Shown: piece after piece, positions 15,659 through 25,164 of the stretch
Layout: each line of letters begins with the position of its first letter
How positions within the stretch are numbered: position 1 is the first letter of the stretch
Source: JBAXPV01 sp037132075
GTDB taxonomy: Bacteria > Bacteroidota > Bacteroidia > Bacteroidales > CAIXZF01
Length of the DNA: 25,406 nt
Direction of reading: 5' to 3'
Assembly (NCBI GenBank): GCA_037132075.1
Contig: JBAXPV010000048.1
Span: 1-25,406, forward strand
Notes under the pieces: model-generated
Seen by the model: the letters and a program-made list of their open reading frames with translations, nothing else
Told to the model about the DNA's origin: nothing
Databases searched by the model: none
Position numbers and translations under genes: made by a program

Positions 15659-16834
15659 ATGGAAACAAATAGGGTAAAAATTTTGGTGGTCGATGATGAG
15701 GTTGACCTGGAACCGATGATGCGTCAGAATTTCAGAAGACAAGTTAGAAACGGTGATTATGAATTTGAATTTGCACATAATGGACTGGAGGCTTTGTCGA
15801 AGTTAATTGAACATCCTGAGATCGGGATCATCTTGTCGGACATCAATATGCCTGAAATGGATGGTTTGACGCTCTTGCTAAAACTAAAAGAGCTGCAAAA
15901 CCCATCACTGAGAACTGTAATGGTCTCAGCTTATGGGGATATGGATAACCTTCGCACCGCCATGAACAGGGGTGCATTTGATTTCGTCACCAAGCCCATC
16001 AATTTTGAAGATCTTGAGATTACGATCAATAAGACGATGGGTGAGATCCTGAATCTTCGGAAAAGCGAAAAAGAACATCTACAGCTGGTCAACATTCAAA
16101 GTGATTTAAAAATTGCCAATGAGATTCAGCAATCGATTCTTCCCAAGATTTTTCCGCCATTTCCCGATCGGAAAGAATTTGATGTTTATGCTTCGATGAT
16201 TGCGGCTCAAGAAGTTGGAGGTGATTTCTATGATCATTTCCTGATCGACGATGACCACCTGGGTTTTGTTATTGGAGATGTGTCAGGGAAAGGTATTTCT
16301 GCTGCGATTTTTATGGCTGTTAGCCGGACTTTTATCAGGGTTACCGGTCAGCGTGGGCTTTCCTCCGTGGATACAATGAATTATGTCAATAACCTCTTGT
16401 GTAATGACAATGGGTCCTGCATGTTTGTTACCGTTTTTTATGGCGTGTTGAATGTACGCACCGGTGAACTGGAATACGTCAATGCCGGCCACAATGCACC
16501 TTATTTCCTCAGAAGTAATGGAGGTCTTGATAAACTTCCGATGACAGGCGACAGGATCGTGGGATGTTTTGATAATTACCAGTTTAGATCCAATACGATC
16601 AATATGCTGCCTAGCGATATCCTCTTTATGTTTACAGATGGCGTTACTGAAGCATTTAATAAAGCTGGGGAAGAATATGGTACCCCGCAAGTAGAAGCAG
16701 ATTTGGCAAGCATCGACCGTTCTTCTTTAAGCGGTATCGTCAAAACCATGATTGACAATGTAAACCAGTTCTCAACTGGTGTCAAGCAATCCGATGATAT
16801 CACAGTGCAGGTAATTCAATACTACGGACATTAG
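15659..16834 (+). CDS. Response regulator with PP2C (SpoIIE/RsbU-type) phosphatase domain
   Basis: 391 residues. Receiver domain (about 5-130): acidic pair D12-D13, phosphoacceptor D61 in ILSDINMPEMDG, S90 and K112. A short helical linker follows, including IANEIQQSILPK (152-163), the usual entry to RsbU-type phosphatases. The PP2C domain (about 165-390) has metal-binding GGDFYD (187-192), D207 in GDVSGKG, D327 in FTDGVTEA and D379-D380 in SDDIT. The expected role is to dephosphorylate the STAS proteins when the receiver is activated, so switching the kinase to STAS binding. The upstream histidine kinase is not in the window. It is 42 bp after the PrsW gene and 15 bp before the kinase gene, clearly co-transcribed. 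Confidence 0.95.
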   Translation: METNRVKILVVDDEVDLEPMMRQNFRRQVRNGDYEFEFAHNGLEALSKLIEHPEIGIILSDINMPEMDGLTLLLKLKELQNPSLRTVMVSAYGDMDNLRTAMNRGAFDFVTKPINFEDLEITINKTMGEILNLRKSEKEHLQLVNIQSDLKIANEIQQSILPKIFPPFPDRKEFDVYASMIAAQEVGGDFYDHFLIDDDHLGFVIGDVSGKGISAAIFMAVSRTFIRVTGQRGLSSVDTMNYVNNLLCNDNGSCMFVTVFYGVLNVRTGELEYVNAGHNAPYFLRSNGGLDKLPMTGDRIVGCFDNYQFRSNTINMLPSDILFMFTDGVTEAFNKAGEEYGTPQVEADLASIDRSSLSGIVKTMIDNVNQFSTGVKQSDDITVQVIQYYGH

Positions 16835-16849
16835 AAAACGCTTGATTAC

Positions 16850-17260
16850 ATGGGAGCCATCAGCATCGATTTAAAAAACAGTATTGATCAGCTTGAGAAA
16901 CTGGAACTTAGCCTCGAGCAATTGGGGGAGGAATGGGAGCTGCCGCTGAAAACCATCATGAACCTTAATGTGGTTTTGGAGGAGGTTTTTAGTAATATTG
17001 TTTTCTATGGATACGAAGACGAGAACGAACACCTCATCAAAATAAATATTGAGAAGACAGGTGATGACCTTTATGTTCAGATCACCGATGACGCCAAAGC
17101 CTTCGATCCGTTGAATGCTTCTGAGCCTGACCTTGATCTTAAAGTCGAAGACCGTCAGATCGGAGGCCTGGGCATTCACTTTGTGAAAACACTGATGGAT
17201 GAAGTCAGCTATGAGCGGAAGGACGGAAAAAATGTGCTGAGTTTGGTGAAAAAGCTCTGA
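16850..17260 (+). CDS. RsbW/SpoIIAB-like serine kinase (anti-sigma type ATPase)
   Basis: A 136-residue GHKL ATPase. The N box is NVVLEEVFSNIVFYGY (40-55, with E44-E45 and N49), the G1 box ITDDAKAFDP (78-87), and the G2 box GGLGIHFVKTLMDEVSY (105-121). It has no phosphotransfer His or transmembrane segment, as expected for partner-switching kinases that phosphorylate a STAS protein and hold a sigma factor or another target. The likely substrates are the STAS proteins at 8078-8410 and 9917-10249. It is the last gene of the plus-strand run; the 64-bp convergent gap to the GH92 gene shows no clear terminator. Its final target is not encoded here. It might be a sigma factor elsewhere, or a non-sigma partner, as in several Gram-negative systems. 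Confidence 0.93.
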   Translation: MGAISIDLKNSIDQLEKLELSLEQLGEEWELPLKTIMNLNVVLEEVFSNIVFYGYEDENEHLIKINIEKTGDDLYVQITDDAKAFDPLNASEPDLDLKVEDRQIGGLGIHFVKTLMDEVSYERKDGKNVLSLVKKL

Positions 17261-17324
17261 TAAGCTTCATTTTCTGGATGAGGTGCAGTGACACCAAAGG
17301 TGCCGGGAGATGAGGCAAAACCCT

Positions 17325-19667
17325 CTATAAAAAGAACAATTTCTTAGCCGGCCTCTTCCCCATCACAAACGTAATCGTGCCCCCTTGTCTGATCTCTTCA
17401 TGATATAGGAAGTGCTGGTTTCTCTCTTTTCCGTTGATGAGGATCTTTTGGATGTAAACATTTTCCCTGGATTGGTTTTCAACCTTGATCACCAGGGTCG
17501 CATTGTCCTCAAAATGTACTATTGCCTTTGTCACCAGGGGACTGCCAATCTCATATAGGCTGCTGCCCGGAGTCACCGGGTAAAACCCCAATGCACTGAA
17601 TATGTACCAGGCCGACATCTGCCCGGCGTCATCATTACCACAAAGACCATCCACATTACTTCCGTACATGCTGCTCATGATCATTCGAATACGTGATTGA
17701 GTCTTCCAGGGTTCAGAAGTGAAATTGTAGAGATAGGGAATGTGATGCCCCGGTTCATTCCCCTGGTTGTAATTCCCTATGATGCCGTCGCGTGTCACGT
17801 CCTCGGTTTTTTCGATGTATTTATCATCCAGCTTCATTGTAAACAAAGAATCCAGGCGGTTGATGAATTTCCGATCTCCGCCCATGAGCTGAATGAGTTT
17901 TTCAGGCTGATGCGGTACAAAAAAGCTATAGGTCCAGGCATTGCCTTCAATAAAGCCCTGGCCTTCAGTGTTAAGCGGGTCAAAGTCTTTCTTCCAGGAA
18001 CCGTCAGAAAGCCGCGGTCGCATAAAGCCAATAGAGGCATCGAAAATATTTTGATAATTTTCTGACCGCCTTGAATATTCAATAGCAATTGCATTGTCTT
18101 TTGTCCGATTGGCTATTTGTGAGATACACCAGTCGTCATAGGCATACTCAAGGGTTTTTGATGCCGAAGAATTGCTTTTATCCTCAGCAACATACCCAAG
18201 TTTCAGATAGGAAGAAAGACCATCAAAATAGCCAACCTTCGAAGTGCTGATTGCCGCTTCAAGCGCCCTCGGATCATAGAAGGTTCTTTTAATGATTGCA
18301 TCAGCGATCACTGATACCGCATGATAACCGATCATACACCAGTTTTCATTGGCATAATGACTCCAGATCGGCAACATGTGATGCACACTCTGCTCATAAT
18401 GTGCCAGCATCGACTGAATCATGTCCCTGTTGCGGGAGGGTTGGATGAGGTTAAAAAGAGGATGCAAAGCCCTGTAGGTATCCCAAAGGGAGAAAATGGT
18501 GTAATTGGTAAATCCATCGGCGTGATGAATATTCTGATCCAGGCCACGGTAATTCCCATCAACATCCTGATAGAAAACAGGGCTCAGCATCGTATGATAC
18601 AAGGCTGTGTAAAAGGTGACTTTGTCTTCAGAAGTCATCGTCTCCACCTCGATCTTCGACAATTCTTTATTCCATTTTTTTTGGCTTTCTTTTTTTACGC
18701 GCTCAAAATCCCAATCCGGAATTTCAGCTTTTAAATTCTTCATCGCACCATCTGTGCTCACCCCCGACAACGCCACTTTCACCTTTAGTTTTTCACCTTT
18801 CACTACCCCAAAATTGAAATACACCCGTATATTCAGTCCCGCCATCTCCGGAAAGTTTTGTGCTTCATCGAATTTCCGGTAAAAGCCTTTGTAAGGACTT
18901 TTGTCATATTTCTTATGGCCATAGGAGACAAATGGCCTTGAGAACTGTATCACAAAATACACCGTCCGCGTGCGCGCCCAGCCCCGTGTTTGACGATAAC
19001 CTGTTACAGTAGAATCATTCTCAACCCTAATAAATGTCCAGATGTTTTTATCCTCGTAGTTGTAGATATTCGCCATCATATCCAATAAGATATGGACACT
19101 GTCGGAATTGTTAAATGTGTATTGATGAAATCCCACCCTGTCACTTGCTGTCATCTCAGCCAGGATGTTATAATCCTTCAGCAATACCTTGTAGTAGGCA
19201 GGCTCCGCATATTCGTCTTTATGTGAGAACTTGGAATAATAACCGCTGTGCGGAATTCTTGCATTGCCTGGTTCCAGTTGTAAAGCCCCGCTTTCAGGCA
19301 TGATCAGTAAATCGCCAAGGTCAGAATGACCGGTGCCGCTGAAGTGCGTATGACTGAACCCAAAAATAGTGCTGTCTTCATATTGATACCCGGAGCAGTA
19401 TCTGTAGGCCTCCGGATTGTATTTTCCATCGATATACATCCCTGGATTGTTGGTCTCCGGGCTAAGCTGCACTGCCCCAAACGGACATGTAGCGCCAGGG
19501 AACGTATGACCCATATTTTTCGTCCCGATGAAAGGATTTACATATTGAATCAGATTGCCTGTATTATATTTATCCTTTGGATTTGCATAAATAGTCGTTT
19601 GCGCGTATCCTATATATGAAAATAGGAGCAAAATAATAATTGAAAAAAAAACACCTGACTTTCTCAT
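17325..19667 (-). CDS. GH92 alpha-mannosidase (exported)
   Basis: 780 residues, the usual length for GH92. These are Ca-dependent inverting exo-alpha-mannosidases that act on N-glycan or fungal and plant mannans. The signal peptide is about 1-22 (ending GYAQ). The N-terminal beta-sandwich contains NPFIGTKNMGHTFPGA (44-59) and GFSHTHFSGTGHSDLGD (103-119). The (alpha/alpha)6 domain contains EGNAWTYSFFVPHQ, QGNEPGHHIPYLYN and the signature LCGNDDAGQMSAWY (675-688), with the acidic pair that serves as catalytic base region. There is no T9SS C-terminal domain, so it is probably periplasmic or lipid-free exported. It stands alone, convergent with the RsbW-like gene; no SusC/SusD pair is in the window. 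The exact linkage specificity cannot be told from sequence. Confidence 0.93.
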   Translation of the reverse strand: MRKSGVFFSIIILLLFSYIGYAQTTIYANPKDKYNTGNLIQYVNPFIGTKNMGHTFPGATCPFGAVQLSPETNNPGMYIDGKYNPEAYRYCSGYQYEDSTIFGFSHTHFSGTGHSDLGDLLIMPESGALQLEPGNARIPHSGYYSKFSHKDEYAEPAYYKVLLKDYNILAEMTASDRVGFHQYTFNNSDSVHILLDMMANIYNYEDKNIWTFIRVENDSTVTGYRQTRGWARTRTVYFVIQFSRPFVSYGHKKYDKSPYKGFYRKFDEAQNFPEMAGLNIRVYFNFGVVKGEKLKVKVALSGVSTDGAMKNLKAEIPDWDFERVKKESQKKWNKELSKIEVETMTSEDKVTFYTALYHTMLSPVFYQDVDGNYRGLDQNIHHADGFTNYTIFSLWDTYRALHPLFNLIQPSRNRDMIQSMLAHYEQSVHHMLPIWSHYANENWCMIGYHAVSVIADAIIKRTFYDPRALEAAISTSKVGYFDGLSSYLKLGYVAEDKSNSSASKTLEYAYDDWCISQIANRTKDNAIAIEYSRRSENYQNIFDASIGFMRPRLSDGSWKKDFDPLNTEGQGFIEGNAWTYSFFVPHQPEKLIQLMGGDRKFINRLDSLFTMKLDDKYIEKTEDVTRDGIIGNYNQGNEPGHHIPYLYNFTSEPWKTQSRIRMIMSSMYGSNVDGLCGNDDAGQMSAWYIFSALGFYPVTPGSSLYEIGSPLVTKAIVHFEDNATLVIKVENQSRENVYIQKILINGKERNQHFLYHEEIRQGGTITFVMGKRPAKKLFFL

Positions 19668-19999
19668 GAAATGTATTTAAAAAAAACAGCATCCCTCTGC
19701 GATACTATCCATGTTGCACATACGGAAGCCCATGCTTTTCAAATTTAGACTTTTTCTGGTGAACTACGGAGGATAGTATGCCATTGAATTACATTTCTCA
19801 TTTTTAACACCAACTGAATAATTCCCCACCCCTTCCATTGGTATATTGGTATATTGAAAATTGGTATATTGATACATTATGAATGTAAATACCAAAGTCC
19901 AAATAACAAAATCCAAACAAAATCCAAAATTCCAAATTTCAAACACCCTTCGATCTGGCTTTGGCCGAGGATTATTAACTCATTTAACGTTTGTGTTTT
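19668..19999. repeat. 332-bp gene-free stretch with short repeats
   Basis: No convincing gene. At 19838-19871 the 11-mer TTGGTATATTG occurs three times (19838-19848, 19846-19856, 19861-19871). At about 19886-19943 there is a CCAAA-rich run (CCAAAG, CCAAAT, CCAAAC, CCAAAA at irregular 8-11 base steps). Its minus-strand translation (FEIWNFGFCLDFVIWTLVF) looks like the low-complexity pseudo-protein that I recall from dispersed repeats in many environmental bacterial genomes. A 9-bp inverted repeat (ATACTATCC at 19702-19710, complement at 19771-19779) flanks a 60-base spacer. Confidence 0.6.
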
Positions 20000-21682
20000 T
20001 TAATTACTAAGCCTTTTAGCCGGTAATATCATCCCGTCAAGTGTTGAATTTAAGGATTCTGCTTTTCCTTCTTTGTTTAAAACAAATGAGATCTTACTGG
20101 CAACCTCCATGGCAAAATAATCCAATTCACTGGTGGGAAGTAACTCGTATTTAGGCATATATGGCGTTAATACATATAGTTTATCATTCTCTTTCCGTAT
20201 CTCAATTACGTAATTGTTTCCAAAATCATATTTACCGGTCAATTTGTCAAAAAAGTCAGGGCTGATTTTTACAGTAGTTTCATCTTTAAGTCTGGTGGCT
20301 TCAAAGAATTGACCGTCTTGATATTGAAATAAACGATCAACAATAGAGGATGAGTCCGTTACGAATTTGATTCTGGCATTCCTGGCCTTGAAATAAAATT
20401 CATTTTCAGAAATGGGTGTCAAAGGACTTGCTTCCAGGGCTGTCATTTGTGCCAATAATTGTTTGTCTTTCAATGTTACCAGCATGGCCATCCCTTGACC
20501 ATAATTATACCTGCCCACATATTTCTTCAATAGGGTCTCACTGACAATTTTACCCACATAGCGCTCCTGTTTTTCCATTTTATTCTGAAGGACAAATACA
20601 GATATTGCCTGACCATTTATAATTGGATTACTACTTTCGGGTGTTGGGAGGGAGTTTAGCAAAACACAAACTGTTAGTTTGTTTTCCGGCTGTCGTTCAA
20701 GATATCCACAAAAACCAGAGACACCACCTGAATGTTGAATGAAATTGAGTCCTCTGTTGGCACTTAAGAACCAACCAAACCCATAGTCAACCCTGCCCCC
20801 GCTTTTTAAAATTGTCTGTGTGAAAGCTGTTTTTAAAGTGGCATTTGATAATACTTTCCCATTAAAAATAGCTTCGTTCCATTGATAAAGATCCTTTGTG
20901 GTGGAATAAATACTTCCAACGCCTAAGGTCCACGACATTTCCTGAAAGTCAGCTTTATTTACTGTTTCTCCATTCATGCTGTATCCTTGCGCTTCGTTAT
21001 TCAATACAATATTGGATACATAAAGACCTGTATTTTTCATGCCCAAAGGTTTGAAAAATGTTTCGCTTAAATAATCACTTAAAGTTTTACCTGAAAGTTG
21101 CGAAACGAGATAACCTAAAATGAAGTAAGCTGAATTGTTATACAAATAGCGTTCGCCAGGATTAAAATCGAAAGGAAGTTTTTTAATAATATCAACCAAT
21201 GCTTGCGGATTGACAGGTTTGGACATGTCAAAATTGGGTGTCGAATTATAATCATGGATTCCTGATGTATGGGTAAGCAGCTGATAAATGCTTACTTCAT
21301 TACCACGAGGGAAATCAGGGATGTACTTAGATAATTTATCTTCAACTTTTATCTTGCCTTCTTCCTGAAGTTTGAGAATAGCAACAGCTGTAAATTGTTT
21401 TGAAATTGACCCTATTTTAAACTTTGTGTCAGGAGTGACCGGAATTTTCTTTTCAGTATCGGCATACCCAAATCCTTTTTGGAAAATAATGTCTCCGTTT
21501 TGGGCAATCAATACCGAAGCTCCCGGCATTGTGCCGGTTTGTAAATTTTTAAACAGGTTGGAAATGTAGTTGTCTAAGCCGGGAATTTCATTCTTTTCCT
21601 GAGCTTGCAGATTAATACTAACTATAAGGCTAATCAATATGATTACAGACGAAAAGAATCCAAATTGTTTCCTCATAATCAT
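20000..21682 (-). CDS. Exported serine hydrolase, class C beta-lactamase / PBP fold
   Basis: 560 residues with a signal peptide (about 1-28, ending LQAQ). The beta-lactamase-related domain (about 35-370) has the nucleophile SxxK in GSISKQFT (S92, K95), YxN in YLYNNSAY (Y181, N183) and the third motif HSGG (317-320) in place of KTG. Such HSG members are usually esterases, D-amino-acid peptidases or hydrolases of unknown substrate rather than true beta-lactamases. The C-terminal region (about 380-560) looks like two small beta-rich domains (YVGRYNYG, LTGKYDFG), often seen behind this domain in Bacteroidota. The ATG is 3 bp after the stop of the upstream BNR gene, so the two are co-transcribed. 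MIM at the start gives alternative ATGs two codons apart. Confidence 0.9.
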   Translation of the reverse strand: MIMRKQFGFFSSVIILISLIVSINLQAQEKNEIPGLDNYISNLFKNLQTGTMPGASVLIAQNGDIIFQKGFGYADTEKKIPVTPDTKFKIGSISKQFTAVAILKLQEEGKIKVEDKLSKYIPDFPRGNEVSIYQLLTHTSGIHDYNSTPNFDMSKPVNPQALVDIIKKLPFDFNPGERYLYNNSAYFILGYLVSQLSGKTLSDYLSETFFKPLGMKNTGLYVSNIVLNNEAQGYSMNGETVNKADFQEMSWTLGVGSIYSTTKDLYQWNEAIFNGKVLSNATLKTAFTQTILKSGGRVDYGFGWFLSANRGLNFIQHSGGVSGFCGYLERQPENKLTVCVLLNSLPTPESSNPIINGQAISVFVLQNKMEKQERYVGKIVSETLLKKYVGRYNYGQGMAMLVTLKDKQLLAQMTALEASPLTPISENEFYFKARNARIKFVTDSSSIVDRLFQYQDGQFFEATRLKDETTVKISPDFFDKLTGKYDFGNNYVIEIRKENDKLYVLTPYMPKYELLPTSELDYFAMEVASKISFVLNKEGKAESLNSTLDGMILPAKRLSN

Positions 21683-21685
21683 TGT

Positions 21686-24600
21686 TTATTTTTTTATGAT
21701 TTTCACCCTGTATGTTATTTCATTTTCATCAGAAAGAATCAGGAAATACATTCCTGGTTTTCGCTCACATAAATTGAAAGAATAGTGTGTTCCTGCATCT
21801 TTGATTTCACCACGTTCAAGTTCCTGGGAAAGGCTTGATATCATTCTATACTTGAAATGCGTTCCTTTCGGCATTGTTATACTCACAATCCCATTTGTCG
21901 GGACAGGGAAAGCATGAATAGAAGAGTCCTCAGCGATATAATCATGGATTCCTATTGCGTTTTTGCATCCTACAAAACTAAACTCAGCAGCCGAGGCCCA
22001 GGGGCTGGCGTTAACTTCGGATAAAGCTTTCAAACGAAAATAATGTCCTGTAACTGAAGAATCCAGAACAACTGTCTGTGGTGCTGATGTGTTTACGAAC
22101 TGGCCTATATGAACAGGGCTTCCCCAGTTCAGGCTGTCATCACTGATATACAGCTCATAATCTTTAATCCTGCCATTGGCACCATCCTGGCGGGTGAGGT
22201 AGGTGAAACTATAAATTCGGTATGATTGTCCAAGGTCGATCTGGATCTCATGGGGATAAGGAACATCACCGGTGCTCCATGCTGTATGCCATATCGTATT
22301 CGGGTCGTTGTCAAAACTCATTGTTGCCAGGCCGGGATAATTGATCTCCTGGCTGTCAGCATATTTTAAAACCCAGATGTTCTTGGGGATTTCTGCCGGA
22401 TTGCTGCAGTCGTCGATGGACGGACAGGTGGTGGCTGAGACAAAGTTGTTCAGTGTTTTCTCAAACAATAGCCCATTGACGGTTACTGAGTAATGTAAAT
22501 TGAATGAGCCGGGAGATCCCAGCACTACTTTTGGATTCCGGGCATTGGGATCACTGATATAGGATGGCGTTGGAGAAATGTCCCAGTGCCAGGTCGTTCC
22601 ACTGTGATTGAGGATAGAATGATCCTCAAGATATAAGGTGTCGAGCATGCAATTATAGTGTGCTTTTTCTATCCAAGGGTTGAGGATGGGAAAGAATTCC
22701 TCTTCCTGCATCGGAGATTCCCAGACGCCGCCATTACCTGCCACGCGCAGCTTACTGTCGCGGTAAAAAGGCAATGCCAGGTTAACGCCCATGCTTGCGG
22801 GGTAGTTCTCGTCAAAAGCGACCCAATTCCCCATGGCCGGTTTTCTGTAATAGACGCTGCCAGGCTTGCCGTTGTTGGCGTTGGTGAAGAGATATACGAG
22901 ATCCTCCCCCGAGGCAGAAGGTTGCACGACGATACATTTCATGTATTCATCCAGGCTTCCTGTCCAGTCTTCCCAGCTGTTACCGCCATTACCGGAGCGG
23001 AAAATTTTTCCGATATCCGATGACCAGCTACCATTTTGAAGGCAGGCATAGATCATGTTCTCATCATAAGGCGAGATGGCAAAGAAAAGCTTTCCTTTCC
23101 AATAAGCACTTCCATTGGGTGCCGCAGTCAATGCGGGTTTCAGGGTCCAGCTCATGCCGCCATCAGTACTCTTGTACAAGCCATTGTCCAGCACATCTGC
23201 ATAGATTACATTAGGATTTGACTGGCTGATTTGAAGATATCTTACAGTGCTGGGGAAATCGTGAAGGAGGTCCCAGCTAATTCCTCTGTCAGTGCTTTTC
23301 CAGAATCCGCTTCCTTCTCCGAGGTATATTGTGCCGTAATAATTGGGATGAAACACCATATTGCCACGTCTTCCACCATATTCTTCCATATTGGGGTATT
23401 TGCTGAAGATAAAGCGCCCTTGTGGCGGGCCTTCTGCCGTAAGCGGAAGCGTCCAGCCGTTACCAAGGTCATTAAAAGCTACCTGGCGGCTTCTCCCATG
23501 GATGACCCAACCAGTGGGTGATTCAGCGCCCCCCATTCGTAATGCTTTGGGTTGGTAAAAGTCGGCCATGGCGGTATTCCCATTGTGGTAACGTCCGCCA
23601 ACGATGAGGTCTTCATTCCAGCCCTGGTCGAAGCCCCACATGTCGGAGCCGATCAGACCGTTGATCCTGATTTTGTGATTCAGGACACTGGCGAAGTTGT
23701 CGGTGGTGAGGTTCATGCCGCCATCTGTAGAGACCCAGGTTTCTCCGGATGCCAGCATTTTAATATCCTGTTGGTCGGGATGAATTTTGAAATTACCGGT
23801 ATAGCCGCCAATTGCACTAAAGGTAGCGCCACCATTCGTCGATTTATACAGCGTTGTTGTGCCCACCAAAATGATGTTTTCATTGAGCGGCGATACATCC
23901 AGAACTAGATCGAAATATCCCTGGCCGTTGTTCAGGCCCAGGCTGCCCGTTTGCCCGGTAGCCAGCAGGCTCCAGTTCATGGTTCCTGCATTAGTGCCTT
24001 TTAGCAGGTATGGTATATTGTTTGCACTGAGCAATACTGCCATCAACATCTCAGGATTGGCAGGGCTGACAGCCAAAAGTCCCCCGCTGGATTCTGCATA
24101 AGTAGACGGAAAGCTGGATTGAATGAGAAATGTCTGTCCGCCATCTGTCGACTGTATCATGGCAAAATTTCCATTGGCCTTGGTTAAAGCGTAAATGATG
24201 CTGCTGTCATTGGGTTTAATCTCAATATCATATACAGGATCCGACCATTTCTGTGACCAGCTGGCGCCACTGTCGGATGTCATATACAAACCGCTTGCTG
24301 AAGCAGCATAAAGCCGGGCCATGTTTGAGGGGTCAAGGCGCAGGCGGTCGGCATAGAAAAGATTCGAAGTCTGGAGCAGGGGTGTCCAGTTTAAGCCACC
24401 ATCAATGGTTTTATGGACCTGGTTCCCGGCGGCAACATATACGATATCCGGGTTTGTCGGGTTGATAGCCACTGCAGTAACTGCCCCGCCAAAGTAATAA
24501 TCCTGTCCTAATAAGGTCCAATGCAGACCTTTGTCAATGGTTTTGTTTACATAGCCCGTTTCAGTGCCGCAATAGAGGATGTCGTTGTTGGAGGCAGCCA

Positions 24601-25111
24601 CATCAAAGGAATAAACGTTGGCCTGATAGGCTGAGGGCAGGGGTGCCGTTGCTGAACCGCTTTCATTAAGCCAATAGGTCTCTTTGGGGCCTAAGAAGGT
24701 CCAGTTGGCGTTGGAGTTAGTGGCCTTGGGTGATTTTGATTTATAGGCAAGCTGTCCTTTTTTTTGGTTCTCATAATATTGAGTAAGATCAGGAAGATGC
24801 AGCGTTCCGTCAGGGGCAACATATGATTCACAGGCTCTTCGCCAGATTTTATAATAACGGATGATCGCGCTTCTCTCCCCGGGATTCAATTTAATATAAG
24901 ACTCGAATTCAGCATTGACTGTGTTAAAGTTGATGTCTTTTTGGTACATCATTTTTGCCCAATCAGGATAATCAGCGCTATAAGCAGGTTTATAGCTTTT
25001 GTTGACTCCGGGTAGGTTGTCAAAAGTCGAAAATCTGGATTGACCTGATGTTAGAAAACTAATACTTAGCAGAATTGTAAGTATGTAAAATATTCTTATG
25101 TGTGGATACAT
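21686..25111 (-). CDS. T9SS-secreted BNR-repeat protein with F5/8 type C domain
   Basis: An 1141-residue exported protein. The signal peptide is about 1-24 (ending TSGQ). The main part (about 130-860) carries at least nine BNR/Asp-box-like turns of the form S-T-D-G-G-x-x-W (for example HKTIDGGLNW, WKSTDRGISW, YKSTDGGMSW), which indicates the sortilin/GH74-like seven-bladed propeller folds. Residues about 904-1052 form an F5/8 type C (discoidin) carbohydrate-binding domain, with DNDPNTIWHTAW, HEIQIDLG and YFRLKA. The last 80 or so residues (HAFPVPTNGIVSI...PGMYFLIL...YRVKIIK) are a type A T9SS sorting domain. It therefore leaves the cell through the type IX system, consistent with porX in this window. 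Whether the propeller is catalytic (glycosidase) or binding only is not visible. It is first in a two-gene unit with the serine hydrolase. Confidence 0.9.
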   Translation of the reverse strand: MYPHIRIFYILTILLSISFLTSGQSRFSTFDNLPGVNKSYKPAYSADYPDWAKMMYQKDINFNTVNAEFESYIKLNPGERSAIIRYYKIWRRACESYVAPDGTLHLPDLTQYYENQKKGQLAYKSKSPKATNSNANWTFLGPKETYWLNESGSATAPLPSAYQANVYSFDVAASNNDILYCGTETGYVNKTIDKGLHWTLLGQDYYFGGAVTAVAINPTNPDIVYVAAGNQVHKTIDGGLNWTPLLQTSNLFYADRLRLDPSNMARLYAASASGLYMTSDSGASWSQKWSDPVYDIEIKPNDSSIIYALTKANGNFAMIQSTDGGQTFLIQSSFPSTYAESSGGLLAVSPANPEMLMAVLLSANNIPYLLKGTNAGTMNWSLLATGQTGSLGLNNGQGYFDLVLDVSPLNENIILVGTTTLYKSTNGGATFSAIGGYTGNFKIHPDQQDIKMLASGETWVSTDGGMNLTTDNFASVLNHKIRINGLIGSDMWGFDQGWNEDLIVGGRYHNGNTAMADFYQPKALRMGGAESPTGWVIHGRSRQVAFNDLGNGWTLPLTAEGPPQGRFIFSKYPNMEEYGGRRGNMVFHPNYYGTIYLGEGSGFWKSTDRGISWDLLHDFPSTVRYLQISQSNPNVIYADVLDNGLYKSTDGGMSWTLKPALTAAPNGSAYWKGKLFFAISPYDENMIYACLQNGSWSSDIGKIFRSGNGGNSWEDWTGSLDEYMKCIVVQPSASGEDLVYLFTNANNGKPGSVYYRKPAMGNWVAFDENYPASMGVNLALPFYRDSKLRVAGNGGVWESPMQEEEFFPILNPWIEKAHYNCMLDTLYLEDHSILNHSGTTWHWDISPTPSYISDPNARNPKVVLGSPGSFNLHYSVTVNGLLFEKTLNNFVSATTCPSIDDCSNPAEIPKNIWVLKYADSQEINYPGLATMSFDNDPNTIWHTAWSTGDVPYPHEIQIDLGQSYRIYSFTYLTRQDGANGRIKDYELYISDDSLNWGSPVHIGQFVNTSAPQTVVLDSSVTGHYFRLKALSEVNASPWASAAEFSFVGCKNAIGIHDYIAEDSSIHAFPVPTNGIVSITMPKGTHFKYRMISSLSQELERGEIKDAGTHYSFNLCERKPGMYFLILSDENEITYRVKIIKK

Positions 25112-25164
25112 AAAATATTTTTATTTATGTGAAACCTTAATTTATTCCTTGCTAAGATAATAAA

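Noticed and set aside
19702..19779. 9-bp inverted repeat ATACTATCC / GGATAGTAT around 60 bases
   Set aside because: Too short and widely spaced to call an insertion-sequence end; the spacer has no coding capacity and no target duplication is visible.
19764..19946. 60-codon minus-strand frame with FEIWNFGFCLDFVIW
   Set aside because: It is the translation of a CCAAA-rich low-complexity repeat and has no gene-like context or start signal.
20000..21682. True class C beta-lactamase (antibiotic resistance)
   Set aside because: The third motif is HSGG and not KTG, and extra C-terminal domains are present, so a resistance call is not supported.
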